Shown here piece by piece: positions 44,371 through 53,952 of a stretch of 64,000 nucleotides of DNA. The stretch is from contig CM028377.1 of NCBI GenBank assembly GCA_013146195.2, positions 20,424,796 to 20,488,795 on the forward strand, given 5' to 3'. The notes beneath the pieces were generated by a model, which saw nothing but the letters and a program-made list of their open reading frames with translations, had not been told where the DNA came from and searched no databases. Position 1 is the stretch's first letter. The number at the start of each line of letters is the position of its first letter. The stretch comes from Codonopsis lanceolata. Taxonomy: Eukaryota > Streptophyta > Magnoliopsida > Asterales > Campanulaceae. Both the position numbers and the translations under genes were made by a program.

Positions 44371-47300
44371 CTAATGGGCACGGGAAGACTGGCTCCTATC
44401 CAGATTGCCTCCCATAACTCGAGGGCCCTGTCTGCCGCCAGTCCTATGTGCTGGTCCTCTGCCCCGGGCGCAACTCGATCTGGCAGCCGCTTCATCGTCA
44501 TCGTCATCGTCATCATCTCGGCGCCTGGTCTGCCGCACCGCATCATTTCCTCGGCAAGAGAACTCGTCCACAAGCTTCTAATAAAGATTGTTAATGTTGA
44601 AGAAACCCCGCAGCAGCTTCTTGTATGTGGACACATAAACCTGGAAAAAAAAAGTGAGACAGCAAAAGAGAAGATATATCAGTCTCCAAAAGGTGCATGT
44701 ATGAAAAAATAAAATGAAATGATGAAAATAAAATGCAAAGAAAAAAGAAGCAAAAAAAAATGAAATGTGTCTACCGAGCAAGCCTGCTCCGGGACCCGGC
44801 ACTCCTCAGGGATATCAGCATCAGGGAGAACTTCCTCCACCATCCTACCGCCTCGATGATATCGAAAAGTGGAGAAAGCATCATTCGGTCCAGTGAACTC
44901 CAGATGCTCATCAAGACCCGGATAAGAAGGCCTCGGTCTAGCAGAAGCATCTGAAGCACGTCTGGCTACCGCAAAAACAGGAGGGGGAGGATGGAGCATA
45001 GTCCTTAGAAAATCCTCGTATGTCATAGGCAGGAAATCACTCGGAGGCATAGGAAACTTCACCAGGTATTGATACCTGTTCGGCAAAAAGTCTGGTGCAA
45101 TTATCCAAATGGGAGGCATAGGAGGTACCACTGGCAGTGTCAAAAGTGGAGACTGCTGGCGGTTGACCCGCTCACCCATATAATGAGTCAACCATAATGG
45201 ATACCATTAGTATCCGGCAGCGGCTCATCTCCAAAGTAACTGCATAATGACCTAAAAGGCCCCTCCAGGGAAGGAAATGCACGGTACCCGCACTGGAACT
45301 GGCAATACGCTCCCGCACCCAATCTATGTTCGAGCAGCTGCTGTCTCGGTCCGGCCGGACTCTGTTCTCGTCCACGAACTCAACCAAGTATGGTGGCTCG
45401 TGGAAACGCTGCTGCAACCAACCCGGCGTAAAACGGAAAAAAGAAAAGGCCCAAACCTGCACACAAAAAAAGGGAAAAAAGATCATCAGCAAAAAGAAAA
45501 AATATGCTGCAAAAAAAAAAAGAAGAAAAAAAAAACAAATAAAGGCAGGAAAAGAAAAAATACCTCCCACGCCGGAGCAAGCCCATTAAGGGTCGGTGAG
45601 TCATTTCGGCTAGCCCTATCCATCGAAGCATACAGCTCGGCCAGACCTGCCTGCCCCCAGTCATAATCGTCAATATGCTCAAAATCCGCCAGGCATGCCA
45701 AAATCGAGACCCTCAGAATAGTGGAGGAGTTGACAAAGAGAGATGTGCCAAGGAAAAAGAATAGAAACGCTCTAGCAACGCGGGCAATAGCTCCGCTGTC
45801 ATTCTCTGGAACCCTCCCAGCATTATCCAGGAGCCACTTCCGCACACTGCCAATATAGACCTCGTCCGCTGATTTATATTCAGGCTCGAAGCCCAAGAGG
45901 TCTTCCACCACGTCATGACGCTGACGGAGGGTATAATCAGGCTCCAAAGTCCTACCAATGCTGGTAGGAAGGTCGGTAATCGCAGCAAAGTCGCAGGGGG
46001 TCATGGTCGCCACCCCCAGCTGAAATGGAAGGTGTGGGTGGTATCCCACCAGTAGTTCCTCAGTACCTCGTAGATGGGAAAATAGCTGCGAAAGGGACCA
46101 AAAGCCCGCAAAAAAGTGCTGAAGCCTGAGCCTTCAACCAAAAACTGTGCCGCCTCGGGCATCAAGCTATAAATATCATAAACATTGGCACAGGTGGCCC
46201 GAATGCGTTTCAGGGGCGTACGCATCTACAAAAACAAAATGGCATATCAGGAAAGGACAAAAGAAAAGGTAAATTTACTATCCTTTTATTTTTCCTGCAC
46301 ACATTATTAAATATAAGCATGTTGCATATGAAAAATAAAATGTTTGCATAATGATTTCCATATTGCACTTTTGCATTTTTATTTTTATTTTTTAAAAGAG
46401 ATTTTATTGCATTCAAAATTTTGAAATTAAAAAAAAAAGTGTCTTTTTGCTTCTAAAATATTTTGGGTATTTCGAAAGAAAAAGAAAAAGATAATATTTT
46501 TTATTATTGCATTTTAGCATTTCAATTTTTTTTTTGATTTGCATCTTTTAGCATCCCATAAAAAAATGCATCTTTTTGCATTCAAATATATTTTGGCATT
46601 TCGGCATAAATAATAAAGAATATAAATATAGAAAATGTGTGCTTTGCATTTGAAAAATAAATGACGCATCTTCACATTTTCTTGCGCATAAAAAAAATGT
46701 CTAGGCATAATATTAGCAAGCATCCCATAAATCTTCTATACTACATTTGCATCCAATAAAATGATTATGCATGCATTAGCCATTTATCATTTGCATTTAT
46801 TGTCTGAATAGCTGCATTTTAGCAAAAATAAAATGTCACAAATCATAAAAGAAAAAAATATTTCCGTGGCATTTATCATGTCCCTGCAACATAGGCTTGC
46901 ATAAAATATCTTTATTATATTTTGCATGCATCCGAAAATATATCCAAAAATATGCCCGAAAAAAATGCATCATCTTCCAAAAAGTCTATTTCGTAGGCAT
47001 GCATCATATTAAAATATTTTCTCAGCCTAAAGCATGCATCATATAGCCAAAATGCATTAATTAATAATATAAAGCATGCATTGCAGGGTCATATAGTGCC
47101 CACTAGTTAAATTATGCACCGCAAAAATAAATGTCATAAATTTCATGGATAATCGCCAAATTTCATCATTTTAGCATATATATTGCATGCATAAGCATTA
47201 TAAGCAGGGTCAGGAATGCTTCAACAAGCCAGCATGAAAATCTAGCAGATATGAGAAATCATCCAAATGGGTTTTAAAAGAAGAAACTTACGGCCGAATT

Positions 47301-47471
47301 TGGAAGATTTGATACGTGGGTATGCCAATCGCGATGAAGATTACTCCAATCATCCTTGGAGTAGCGATATTTTACGTAATTCCATACCAAAGGAAGAAGT
47401 TCCTTCCTCCTCCCGCTTGATTCCGGGTGCATCGGAGTCTTTCCCTTTCGTGATCGTGAAGAAGAAGCCAT
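44371..47471 (-). pseudogene. Antisense multi-exon PMD gene of TAT element B
   Basis: Four exons can be read on the minus strand: 47471-47292 (MASSSRSRKGKT start, donor GTAAGT), 46225-45564, 45456-44775 and 44640-44371. Every intron is GT-AG with a pyrimidine tract and lies in phase 0. Exon 2 holds YWWDTTHTFHFSWG and TMTPCDFAAITDLP, the core of the plant mobile domain (PF10536-like). Exon 3 has TVHFLPWRGLLGHYAVTL. Exon 4 has VYVSTYKKLLRGF and an aspartate run. Lesions: a frameshift near 46010, a frameshift/stop near 45178, and TAG replacing a Gln codon in exon 4 (44578). It lies tail-to-tail with pol. Antisense extra ORFs are known in TAT elements. The function here is unknown. Confidence 0.75.
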
Positions 47472-48011
47472 CTGCTAAGAAAAACACGCAAATTGGCGAA
47501 AGAAAATCGAGAAAAAGAAAAAAAAATGGAAAAGAAAGGAGAAAAGCAGCAACAATGGCCGCAAGCAAATGTCGCATAAGATGAAGAAAGAAAGAGTGAT
47601 GCAGTAGCTTCAGCTCTTCCTCTGCCCGTCACTTATTGATGGGTGAAAAAGGAATTTTTCCTTTTTCCCCTCCAAAGTTTGAAGGTTCAGCACTTAAGTC
47701 CTCAAATTTCCAAAGCTGCAAAATGACCCCTGAAGCTTAACAGAAAGTTAACAAAGTTAACTTTGTTAACAAAATTTGACGGTCATTTATCCAAGAGCAA
47801 GGGAAGACTCCTATCCCCAGCAGATCAGCCGCCAAATGAGCAGAAAAGCAAAAAATATCAGCGGCAAAGGTAAGCATGCAGAAGAAAAAGAAGAAAAAAA
47901 AATGTAAAGCATGCAGAGAAAAAAAAATGCAAGCATGCAAAAGAAAAGAAAAATGCAAGTATGAAGAAAAAGAATGCAAGGAAAATATATATGTGTGCAA
48001 AAAGCAAGAAA

Positions 48012-48430
48012 AGAAGAAATTTCCAGCTGAAGCCAGAAATGCATGCATCAGCAAAAAGAAAGAATTTCCAGCCAAAGCCGGAAATGCATGCAGTAGCAAA
48101 AGAAGAAATTTCCAGCAAAAGCTGGAAATGTAGCAAAAGAAGAAATTTCCAGCAGAAGCCAGAAATGCATGCAGCAGCAAAAGAAGAAATTTCCAGCTGA
48201 AGCTGGAAATGAATGCAGCAGCAAAAAGAAGAAATTTCCAGCTAAAGCCAGAAATGCAGAAGCAAAAAAGAAAGAATTTCCAGCCAAAGCTGGAAATGAA
48301 TGCAGCAGCAAAAAGAAAGAATTTTCCAGCTAAAGCCGGCAATGCAGCAGCAAAGAGAATTTTCCAGGTAAAGCCGAAAATGCAACAGCAAAAAGAGGGA
48401 AATTTCCAGCAAGAGTCGGAAATGCAGCAA
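48012..48430. repeat. Tandem array of ~42 bp units with internal dyads (3' region of element B)
   Basis: About ten diverged units of the type AGAAATTTCCAGC-NNAAGC-NGGAAATGC-AGCAGCAAA. In many units TTTCCAGC...GCTGGAAA forms a short inverted repeat. The array lies upstream of the antisense PMD gene and next to the inverted right LTR. Predicted frames through it on both strands are repeat artefacts. Confidence 0.85.
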
Positions 48431-48446
48431 AATATATATATAAGAA

Positions 48447-48464
48447 TCCCCAGCAGAGTCGCCA
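48447..48464 (-). other. Primer-binding site attached to the inverted right LTR of B
   Basis: On the minus strand the LTR end is followed after one base by TGGCGACTCTGCTGGGGA, exactly 18 bases. The sequence then changes to TTCTTATATATATA and the tandem array instead of the leader (GATCGTTGTTATTTT) seen after the left PBS. Confidence 0.85.
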
Positions 48465-48465
48465 C

Positions 48466-50275
48466 TGTGGGTGCCCCGGGAATCGCCAGCGCCCCGCGCT
48501 CCCTTGGTTAGGGGAATGCGGCGTGCGGTGCGGACACCACGCTTTCCATTCCACCCTCTCTTGTCTAGGGGAGGACGAAATTAAAAATGCGGAAAGGGTG
48601 CTGTCAAAAAGCGCGTTGAATACGCCTCGGTCACTTCAGTGATTTTTGGTCCGTTATGGGAGCTATGGTTTTTCTGTATCAGGTTATCCCTTTTTTTAGG
48701 GGATAACAGGATGCAGGAATACATCACCCTTTCATTCGCATCTTCCCTTGTGTAGGGGAAAATGGAAAGTGCAAGAAAGGATGTTACGCGCCCCACTACA
48801 GACTTTATAAAAATTGCCTTAAGACTTATTTCGGATCACTATGAGTGCTTTAGGTTTTCTATATCAAGTTATCCCTTTTTTAGGGGATACCAGAATATAG
48901 GAATACATCACCCTTTCATTCGCATTCTCCCTTTTCTAGGGTAAAACAGAAAATAATAAGAAAGGATGTTGCGAGGCCTCACTGCGATCCAAAATGTTTT
49001 GACAAAGTCGTCATCTTTATTTTAAGGAGAAAATAAAGAAAAAACCAAAAATAAAACCAGAGAATGCAAAAAAAATGGGTTCGGAGGCTAAGTTACGAGT
49101 TAGGAAGGTGCTAGGCACCCAACTCGCCCTTTCGGTCTCACAAAACAGTTTTTGGCTAAAGTATACTTTTTTGTTATATTTATCTAGAAAATAAATAAAG
49201 CATTAAAGAGAGAGAAAAGAAAACAAATACATCTGATGTCTACATTATTTACGAACTTGCAGCCGCTTCCTTCCAATAGTTTACAAATACACTTAAAAAT
49301 ATTTGGCCATAATAATGGCTCTTTTTAATGCTACTTTCTAAATAAATCCAAGAAGCACAACGGCTTATATTTTTTACATTGGGTCGGATGAAAAAAATAG
49401 CTTTTTATAAAATAACACCCTTAAAGGCTCACCTTTTAGAGCGTGGTGTGCTCGCTCTGTCCTTCTTGAGTGAAGGAGTCTTTTTTGCTTCGCTGCTGTT
49501 GCGGTTCGGGCAGAGTGACTGCTTTCGAAGGTTGCTTCTGGGCAACGTCAAACGGGCGGAGCAACTGCTTGCTTTTTTTGCTACTGCATGCTTGCTGCTG
49601 GCGGAAATCGGGCAAAACAACTGCTTGTTTCTGGCGGATTTGGCCTTTTTACTCGGGCAGAGCAACTGCTCTTTTCGAGATTTTTGGACCGAGGAAATAG
49701 GGTGGATACCTAGCTGGGGGACTAAGGATCACTTTAACCGGTTGGTTTTGCGTTTGGAGGAGTTTTAACAAAGCTTCGAGGCTTTATAGGAGAGGGCGCT
49801 CACTATCTCACGATCGCTCACTATTCTTACATCGTAACAACAACGCTGAAAGATTTTGGGGATTTTTTGGTGTGTTGAAAGCGAACCCCGAGGCCTCTAT
49901 TTATAGGCTGAGATAGGCACTCCGCGGTCATTTCTTTTTCTTCTTCGTGCTGCTTTTGTTTGTACCGCGTGCTTCAGAAATTGCACAATGCCTTAAGTTT
50001 GGGGTGCACTGTAGCAACATTGGGCGCCACTGTAACAAACTGGGCGCCGGAACCACCCATTCTGGGCGCCGCACCAAGGTCTTGAGGTGGCAGCGCCAGC
50101 TTCCAAAATTCAGCCTCTTTTTGACACTTTAGCCCCTGCATTTTACTGTTTTGCGCATCTTGCTTTCTCTTTTGTATTTTTAAAACCCTGTAACTTGACA
50201 TTTGTTAAGTTTTAACAGGTCTTGATATCGCATGTCAAAGTTACATACCAGGGGTACGAAATTGGGGTGTCTACA
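48466..50275 (-). repeat. Right LTR of element B, in inverted orientation
   Basis: Read on the minus strand it starts TGTAGACACCCC at 50275 and ends CACCCACA at 48466. It is closely similar to the left LTR of B over its length and more distant from the C LTRs. The TATA box is at 49897-49905 (minus). The outer flank is ATAAT, as on the left side of B. Frames at 49379-49768 reflect the CTGCCCG repeats. Confidence 0.85.
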
Positions 50276-51049
50276 ATAATACTTGTGAATTTCGACATAT
50301 TGTACTTGTTGGAATTATATGCATAATTTACTGAAAATCATTAAGTAGACAACCTTAATAATCCACATCTTGAAAAAAAACTTAATCAGTAGATTGAGTC
50401 TTTAAAATTACTATGACACTTTAAAGATATTTATCAAAAATAGTATATTTCCTTATTTTCTCAAACAAGTTATTTCTAACACTTTCCTTGTTTGTGTTAG
50501 GATAATATCTCATGTCTTATATCTTCTACACAAGATCCCTTTGATCTTGTAAAAGATACACTCATCCGAATTATTGGAATTCAAATTCAAATCTTGCCTC
50601 TAACCGTTTGAAGCTCAAGCAATCCTATATAAAGGACTCTTGAAGAAAGGATTCCACACTGAAGCATTCATACTTTCTCAAGAAGAATTCTCACTTGAAG
50701 TTCCTCAACCTTAAACTTTAGCTAGATAGTCATAAACTCTTATTCTTTTCTAGTTATTGTTTTAGACAATCATTGTTCAAAGATTCCTTACTTCTTTCAA
50801 ATCATTAGGGAATCATTTGATTGTCCCACGAGTGTGATTAACTTTCAATCATACTTCTCAAACACCGGTCTTTGTTGTATACTGATCCATTAGTGATCAC
50901 ATAAATTATTAATAATATTAATTAGTGCACTTTAAAAATCCAAGTTTGACAAACTTGGTAGTGGACGTAGCAGTTTTATATTGTGAACCACTTTATATCA
51001 TGTGTTACTTACCTATTATTCTTGAAGATTGCCTTTAACACTTAAGAAG

Positions 51050-51463
51050 GGGTTAATTGCATATAAAAAAAAACTCTGACCTATTTTAGTTTTTTTTTCT
51101 TTTTGAACCATGTGTTGTTGTTTTTTGTTTTTTGTTTTTTTTTTTTTTTGCATGCAAAACCTTAATCCAAATTTTTTTTTCCAATTAAAACCTTTCGTTA
51201 AAAACTGGTTAGTTTTTGTAATGGGAAGGTGACTAGATATCCTAATGGCTGCCTATGTGGACAGGGCGGGAGAGCTCATGTCCACGTCATTCTTCTTGCC
51301 AAAAACAATTTTGTTGTAAACCTTGTCATATTTTGAAATTTAAAAATTAACTCAATCTTTGACCAGATTTTCACAAATTTGAATGCAATACAAACCTCAT
51401 ACGATAACTAGATTTCAAAATTAACCCTGACAGTTTGCAGACCATTGATATTTATACATATAT

Positions 51464-51504
<41 letters not shown>

Positions 51505-52001
51505 TTCATCCGACAATTCACAATTTTCATTAGATCGTCTTTTATTTCTTAGTTTTGATAAAATGAATGCAGGAGCTTGTTGTCATTGTGGAAGGATGAC
51601 AGTCATGCAGACATGGTGGACATATCAAAACTCAGGAAGAAGGTTATTAGGTTGTGAAAGATATAGAGTAAGTAATTTATTTTATGTGATTATTTAAGTA
51701 ATTAATTTTGCTAGAAAATAAAATATGTTCTAATTATTCTATTTTGACTTTTCAAAATAAATTCTTTTGTTTTTCAAATAAAATTTTTGACGTACATTTT
51801 CTCTTTTTTTTCAAAATACACATAATTTACAGTATATAAAAAATATTTGATTGAATCCACCTAGGTTCCCAAGTTTTGGATCCACAAAATGCAAAACAAT
51901 TGTGTTTTTCTAATAGAAAAAAAAAGGTACTACGATTTCAGAATACATATATATGTTTTGAGAATATATGCATGTATAATGAACTACCGTATAGAGGAGA
52001 T
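51050..52001 (+). mobile_element. 952-bp insertion carrying a GRF zinc-finger exon
   Basis: It is flanked by a 46-bp direct repeat with about 93% identity (51004-51049 and 52002-52047), longer than ordinary target duplications. The left edge starts GGGTTAATTGCATATAAAA, a type of end seen in plant MULE-like elements, but no matching inverted end is visible. It contains T-rich tracts and a (CA)n run (about 51469-51501). The class is uncertain. Confidence 0.4.
51563..51667 (+). CDS. First exon of a GRF-type zinc-finger protein (fragment)
   Basis: The ATG at 51563 opens a 35-codon exon: MNAGACCHCGRMTVMQTW, then WTYQNSGRRLLGCERYR. It ends at a consensus splice donor (GTAAGT, 51668). The C-x-C-G, T-W-W-T, N-x-G-R-R and final Cys pattern matches the plant GRF zinc finger (PF06839-like), a small nucleic-acid-binding module. 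In plants it occurs as short, transposon-associated genes. No downstream exon is recognisable before the insertion ends at 52001, so it is probably a captured or degraded fragment. It was identified by motif only. Confidence 0.65.
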
Positions 52002-52115
52002 GTTACTTACTTGCTATTCTTGAAGATTGTCTTTAACACTTAAGAAGCTTCAATCTTCTTAAGTGTTAGCCAATCATTGCAACAAGTGCTTATTTGATTG
52101 TGTACTTAACTTGTA

Positions 52116-52239
52116 CCCCCTCTGTTTTCAAATTATTGTCTGGGTTGACCCGGCACACCGTTTAAGAAAAACAAATTGACTGGATTATAAATATTGGTGA
52201 AATGTGTGGTTTCCTTTAATGCTCTTGAGTATGTGGTCA
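52116..52239 (+). repeat. Left arm of a Stowaway-like terminal inverted repeat
   Basis: After a TA dinucleotide (52114-52115) the arm starts CCCCCTCTGTTTTCAAATTA, the Stowaway/Tc1-mariner-type end. About 120 bases match, in inverse, the arm at 62908-63063, including GACCCGGCACACCGTTTA and CTCTTGAGTATGTGGTCAT. TA is the expected target duplication. Confidence 0.75.
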
Positions 52240-52289
52240 TAATTAAACGTAGATAGAAAAAGTAAGGGTAAAGTGGTAAAAGTGTTTTC

Positions 52290-53881
52290 CTAAAAGATAA
52301 AGTTTTGAAATCATCACCGGCAAACATGCTACAATTTATAATGCTCTCACCGATAGACATCAGTTCTCCTGAAACGGAAGACTTGTTTCCACTGGCTCGA
52401 AGCATTTCCACCGGCAGACTTTAAAATCTGCACGTGCTACAGAGAAAAGTCAAGAAGCTGCTCAAATCAAGATAAATATGTATGTGCCTCAAAAAGCCTG
52501 ACATACTTAAAGCTACAAGACTTTCTCTCACTCAAGTAGTCTGTTAAAGTCAAAAAGCAATTACTTTATTGAACAACCCACCTGACAGTGCAACGGACAT
52601 CAGACCTACTCTTCAGAGACTTATCAACGTAGTCTGATAGACAACGAGTTCCAAGATCTACAGGACTAAATCTCTACTCCAAACAGTCAAAGATCTTATG
52701 GACAAAAGATCTCTATCCAATAATTTTTAACCAGTTCATCTCCAACGGATAGAAATCTTCAAGTCTTCATCTCTCAACGATCATCTTGATTCTCACCTAT
52801 ATAAACACCTTCTTCTTGCTCAATCAGAAAGAGAGAATGGCAGTGTAAGCTACATCGAAGATTATCAAACGATACACTGTGAGCAACGAGTAACTCAATC
52901 TACTCAAGAGCTTCATAGAAAATAAATCTTAAAAGAGATCGTATTCACCAACACATCTCTGATTTCTACAACAGATTGCAGTGGACTCATCCAGCTCTTA
53001 GCAAAACACCTTCAATGGATTGCTAGGAAGAAAAGCTTGGAAAAGATAGGAGAGTAATCAGAAACTTCAAAAGGCAGAGATCAAGATCTGAAGATTGATG
53101 TTAGACTATGTCTGAAGAAAATGAAGAGTTGTTTGTAGATATTGCATTCATATCTTCATATTTGTATCCCAATACAAATGCTGTTGATTGTGCAATTATC
53201 AATCATCATGGGAGGATGAGTGCTTTGCACTCAAATCGTTCAGATATATTTTTATATCTGAACGACCTTGAAAATCATCTTCTCATAACAGTTTCTTGGT
53301 TTCGTCTCCTATTGTCCTTTGCAAATTAATGATCCTTGAATGGATAATTAAGCAAGGATTGAGACTTAGGAAGACAAAACCAGAAAACTGTGCATAGATT
53401 ATTTAGACTGATGTAATATGTAATTTATCTTTGAATAAATTCATATGTTCTTACTAATGCTTTATCTCAAGTCATTAAACATCTATGTGGTTTTTATAAA
53501 TAATTTGTCTATAGAAAAACCCATTCTCTACCTGATCTCCTAACCTGCATTTGAACGAAGTAATAAGTGTGATGTTGTTCTGAACATATATTCGTGTACA
53601 GCCACTTATGACTTCTCCAAATCTTAGCCTCTTTACTTTCCGCTGCACAAATCTTTTACAAGGCTTTTGATTTGAATCAATAATAGTTTATCGGCAGAGT
53701 TGTTACTTCTGCCTTGGGTAAGTCTACTGATAGCTTCTACCGGCAGACATACTCAACTTGATAAATTGTATTTGCCAACTAAACTTCGCTTTATGTATAT
53801 CAAAAAGAAAAGTTTTTTAAATTGGCATTATAGGCTATTCACCCCCCCCCCAGCCTATTTGAGCATTATTGTGGACCAACA
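52290..53881 (+). repeat. Diverged SIRE-type LTR in plus orientation
   Basis: It ends GGCTATTCACCCCC...GTGGACCAACA at 53881, the usual SIRE-type LTR end. A TATA-like CTATATAAACACC lies at 52797-52809, and CCGGCAGAC motifs occur throughout. It does not align well with the minus-strand LTR at 61669-62816 beyond the ends and motif layout, so it is a different subfamily. The left border is approximate. A 12-bp perfect hairpin lies at 53237-53264. The frame 53108-53329 runs through that hairpin and has no known domain. Confidence 0.6.
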
Positions 53882-53893
53882 TTTTTTCCCCTT
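53882..53893 (-). other. Possible polypurine tract of the minus-strand SIRE element
   Basis: On the minus strand AAGGGGAAAAAA ends directly at the outer base of the adjoining LTR (53881), where a 3' LTR should start. The LTR present there is in the opposite orientation. Confidence 0.5.
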
Positions 53894-53952
53894 AGCAACT
53901 GAACAGAAGGTTCAGCTGCTTCATCGGCAGAGGCTGGAGTGTTTGCTGGTGG

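Larger units (their letters stand above)
17018..50275 (+). mobile_element. TAT-type gypsy element B with inverted LTRs and nested element C
   Basis: The left LTR (17018-18832, plus) and right LTR (48466-50275, minus) are close relatives and nearly equal in length (1815 and 1810 bases). The outer flanks carry the same 5-mer, ATAAT, at 17013-17017 and 50276-50280, as expected for one integration event. Between them lie gag and protease (19929-22783), nested element C (22784-39826), pol (39827-43346), an antisense PMD gene (44371-47471) and a tandem array (48012-48430). The right LTR faces inward with its own PBS, which is not the standard arrangement. Removing C makes the coding frame continue across the junction (ADLVD to RFGY). 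Confidence 0.7.
50305..52113 (+). repeat. SIRE-type copia LTR fragment, interrupted
   Basis: Collinear with 1748-2300: CCGAATTATTGGAATTC, CTTATTCTTTTCTAGTTATTG, TTGATTGTCCCACGAGTG and GGTAGTGGACGTAGCAG recur in order. A likely start is TGTTGGAATT near 50305. The insertion at 51050-52001 splits it. A further short piece (52002-52113) ends at the Stowaway-like arm. It may be the displaced 3' LTR of copia element 1, but the C-rich end and a PPT are not seen. Confidence 0.55.

Noticed and set aside
48012..48430. Possible CRISPR-like or regularly spaced repeat
   Set aside because: Units are contiguous and diverged with no unique spacers, in a plant element. It is an ordinary tandem array.
53108..53329. 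73-codon frame in the SIRE-type LTR
   Set aside because: It reads through a perfect hairpin and has no domain. It could be a short LTR transcript, but there is no support for a protein.
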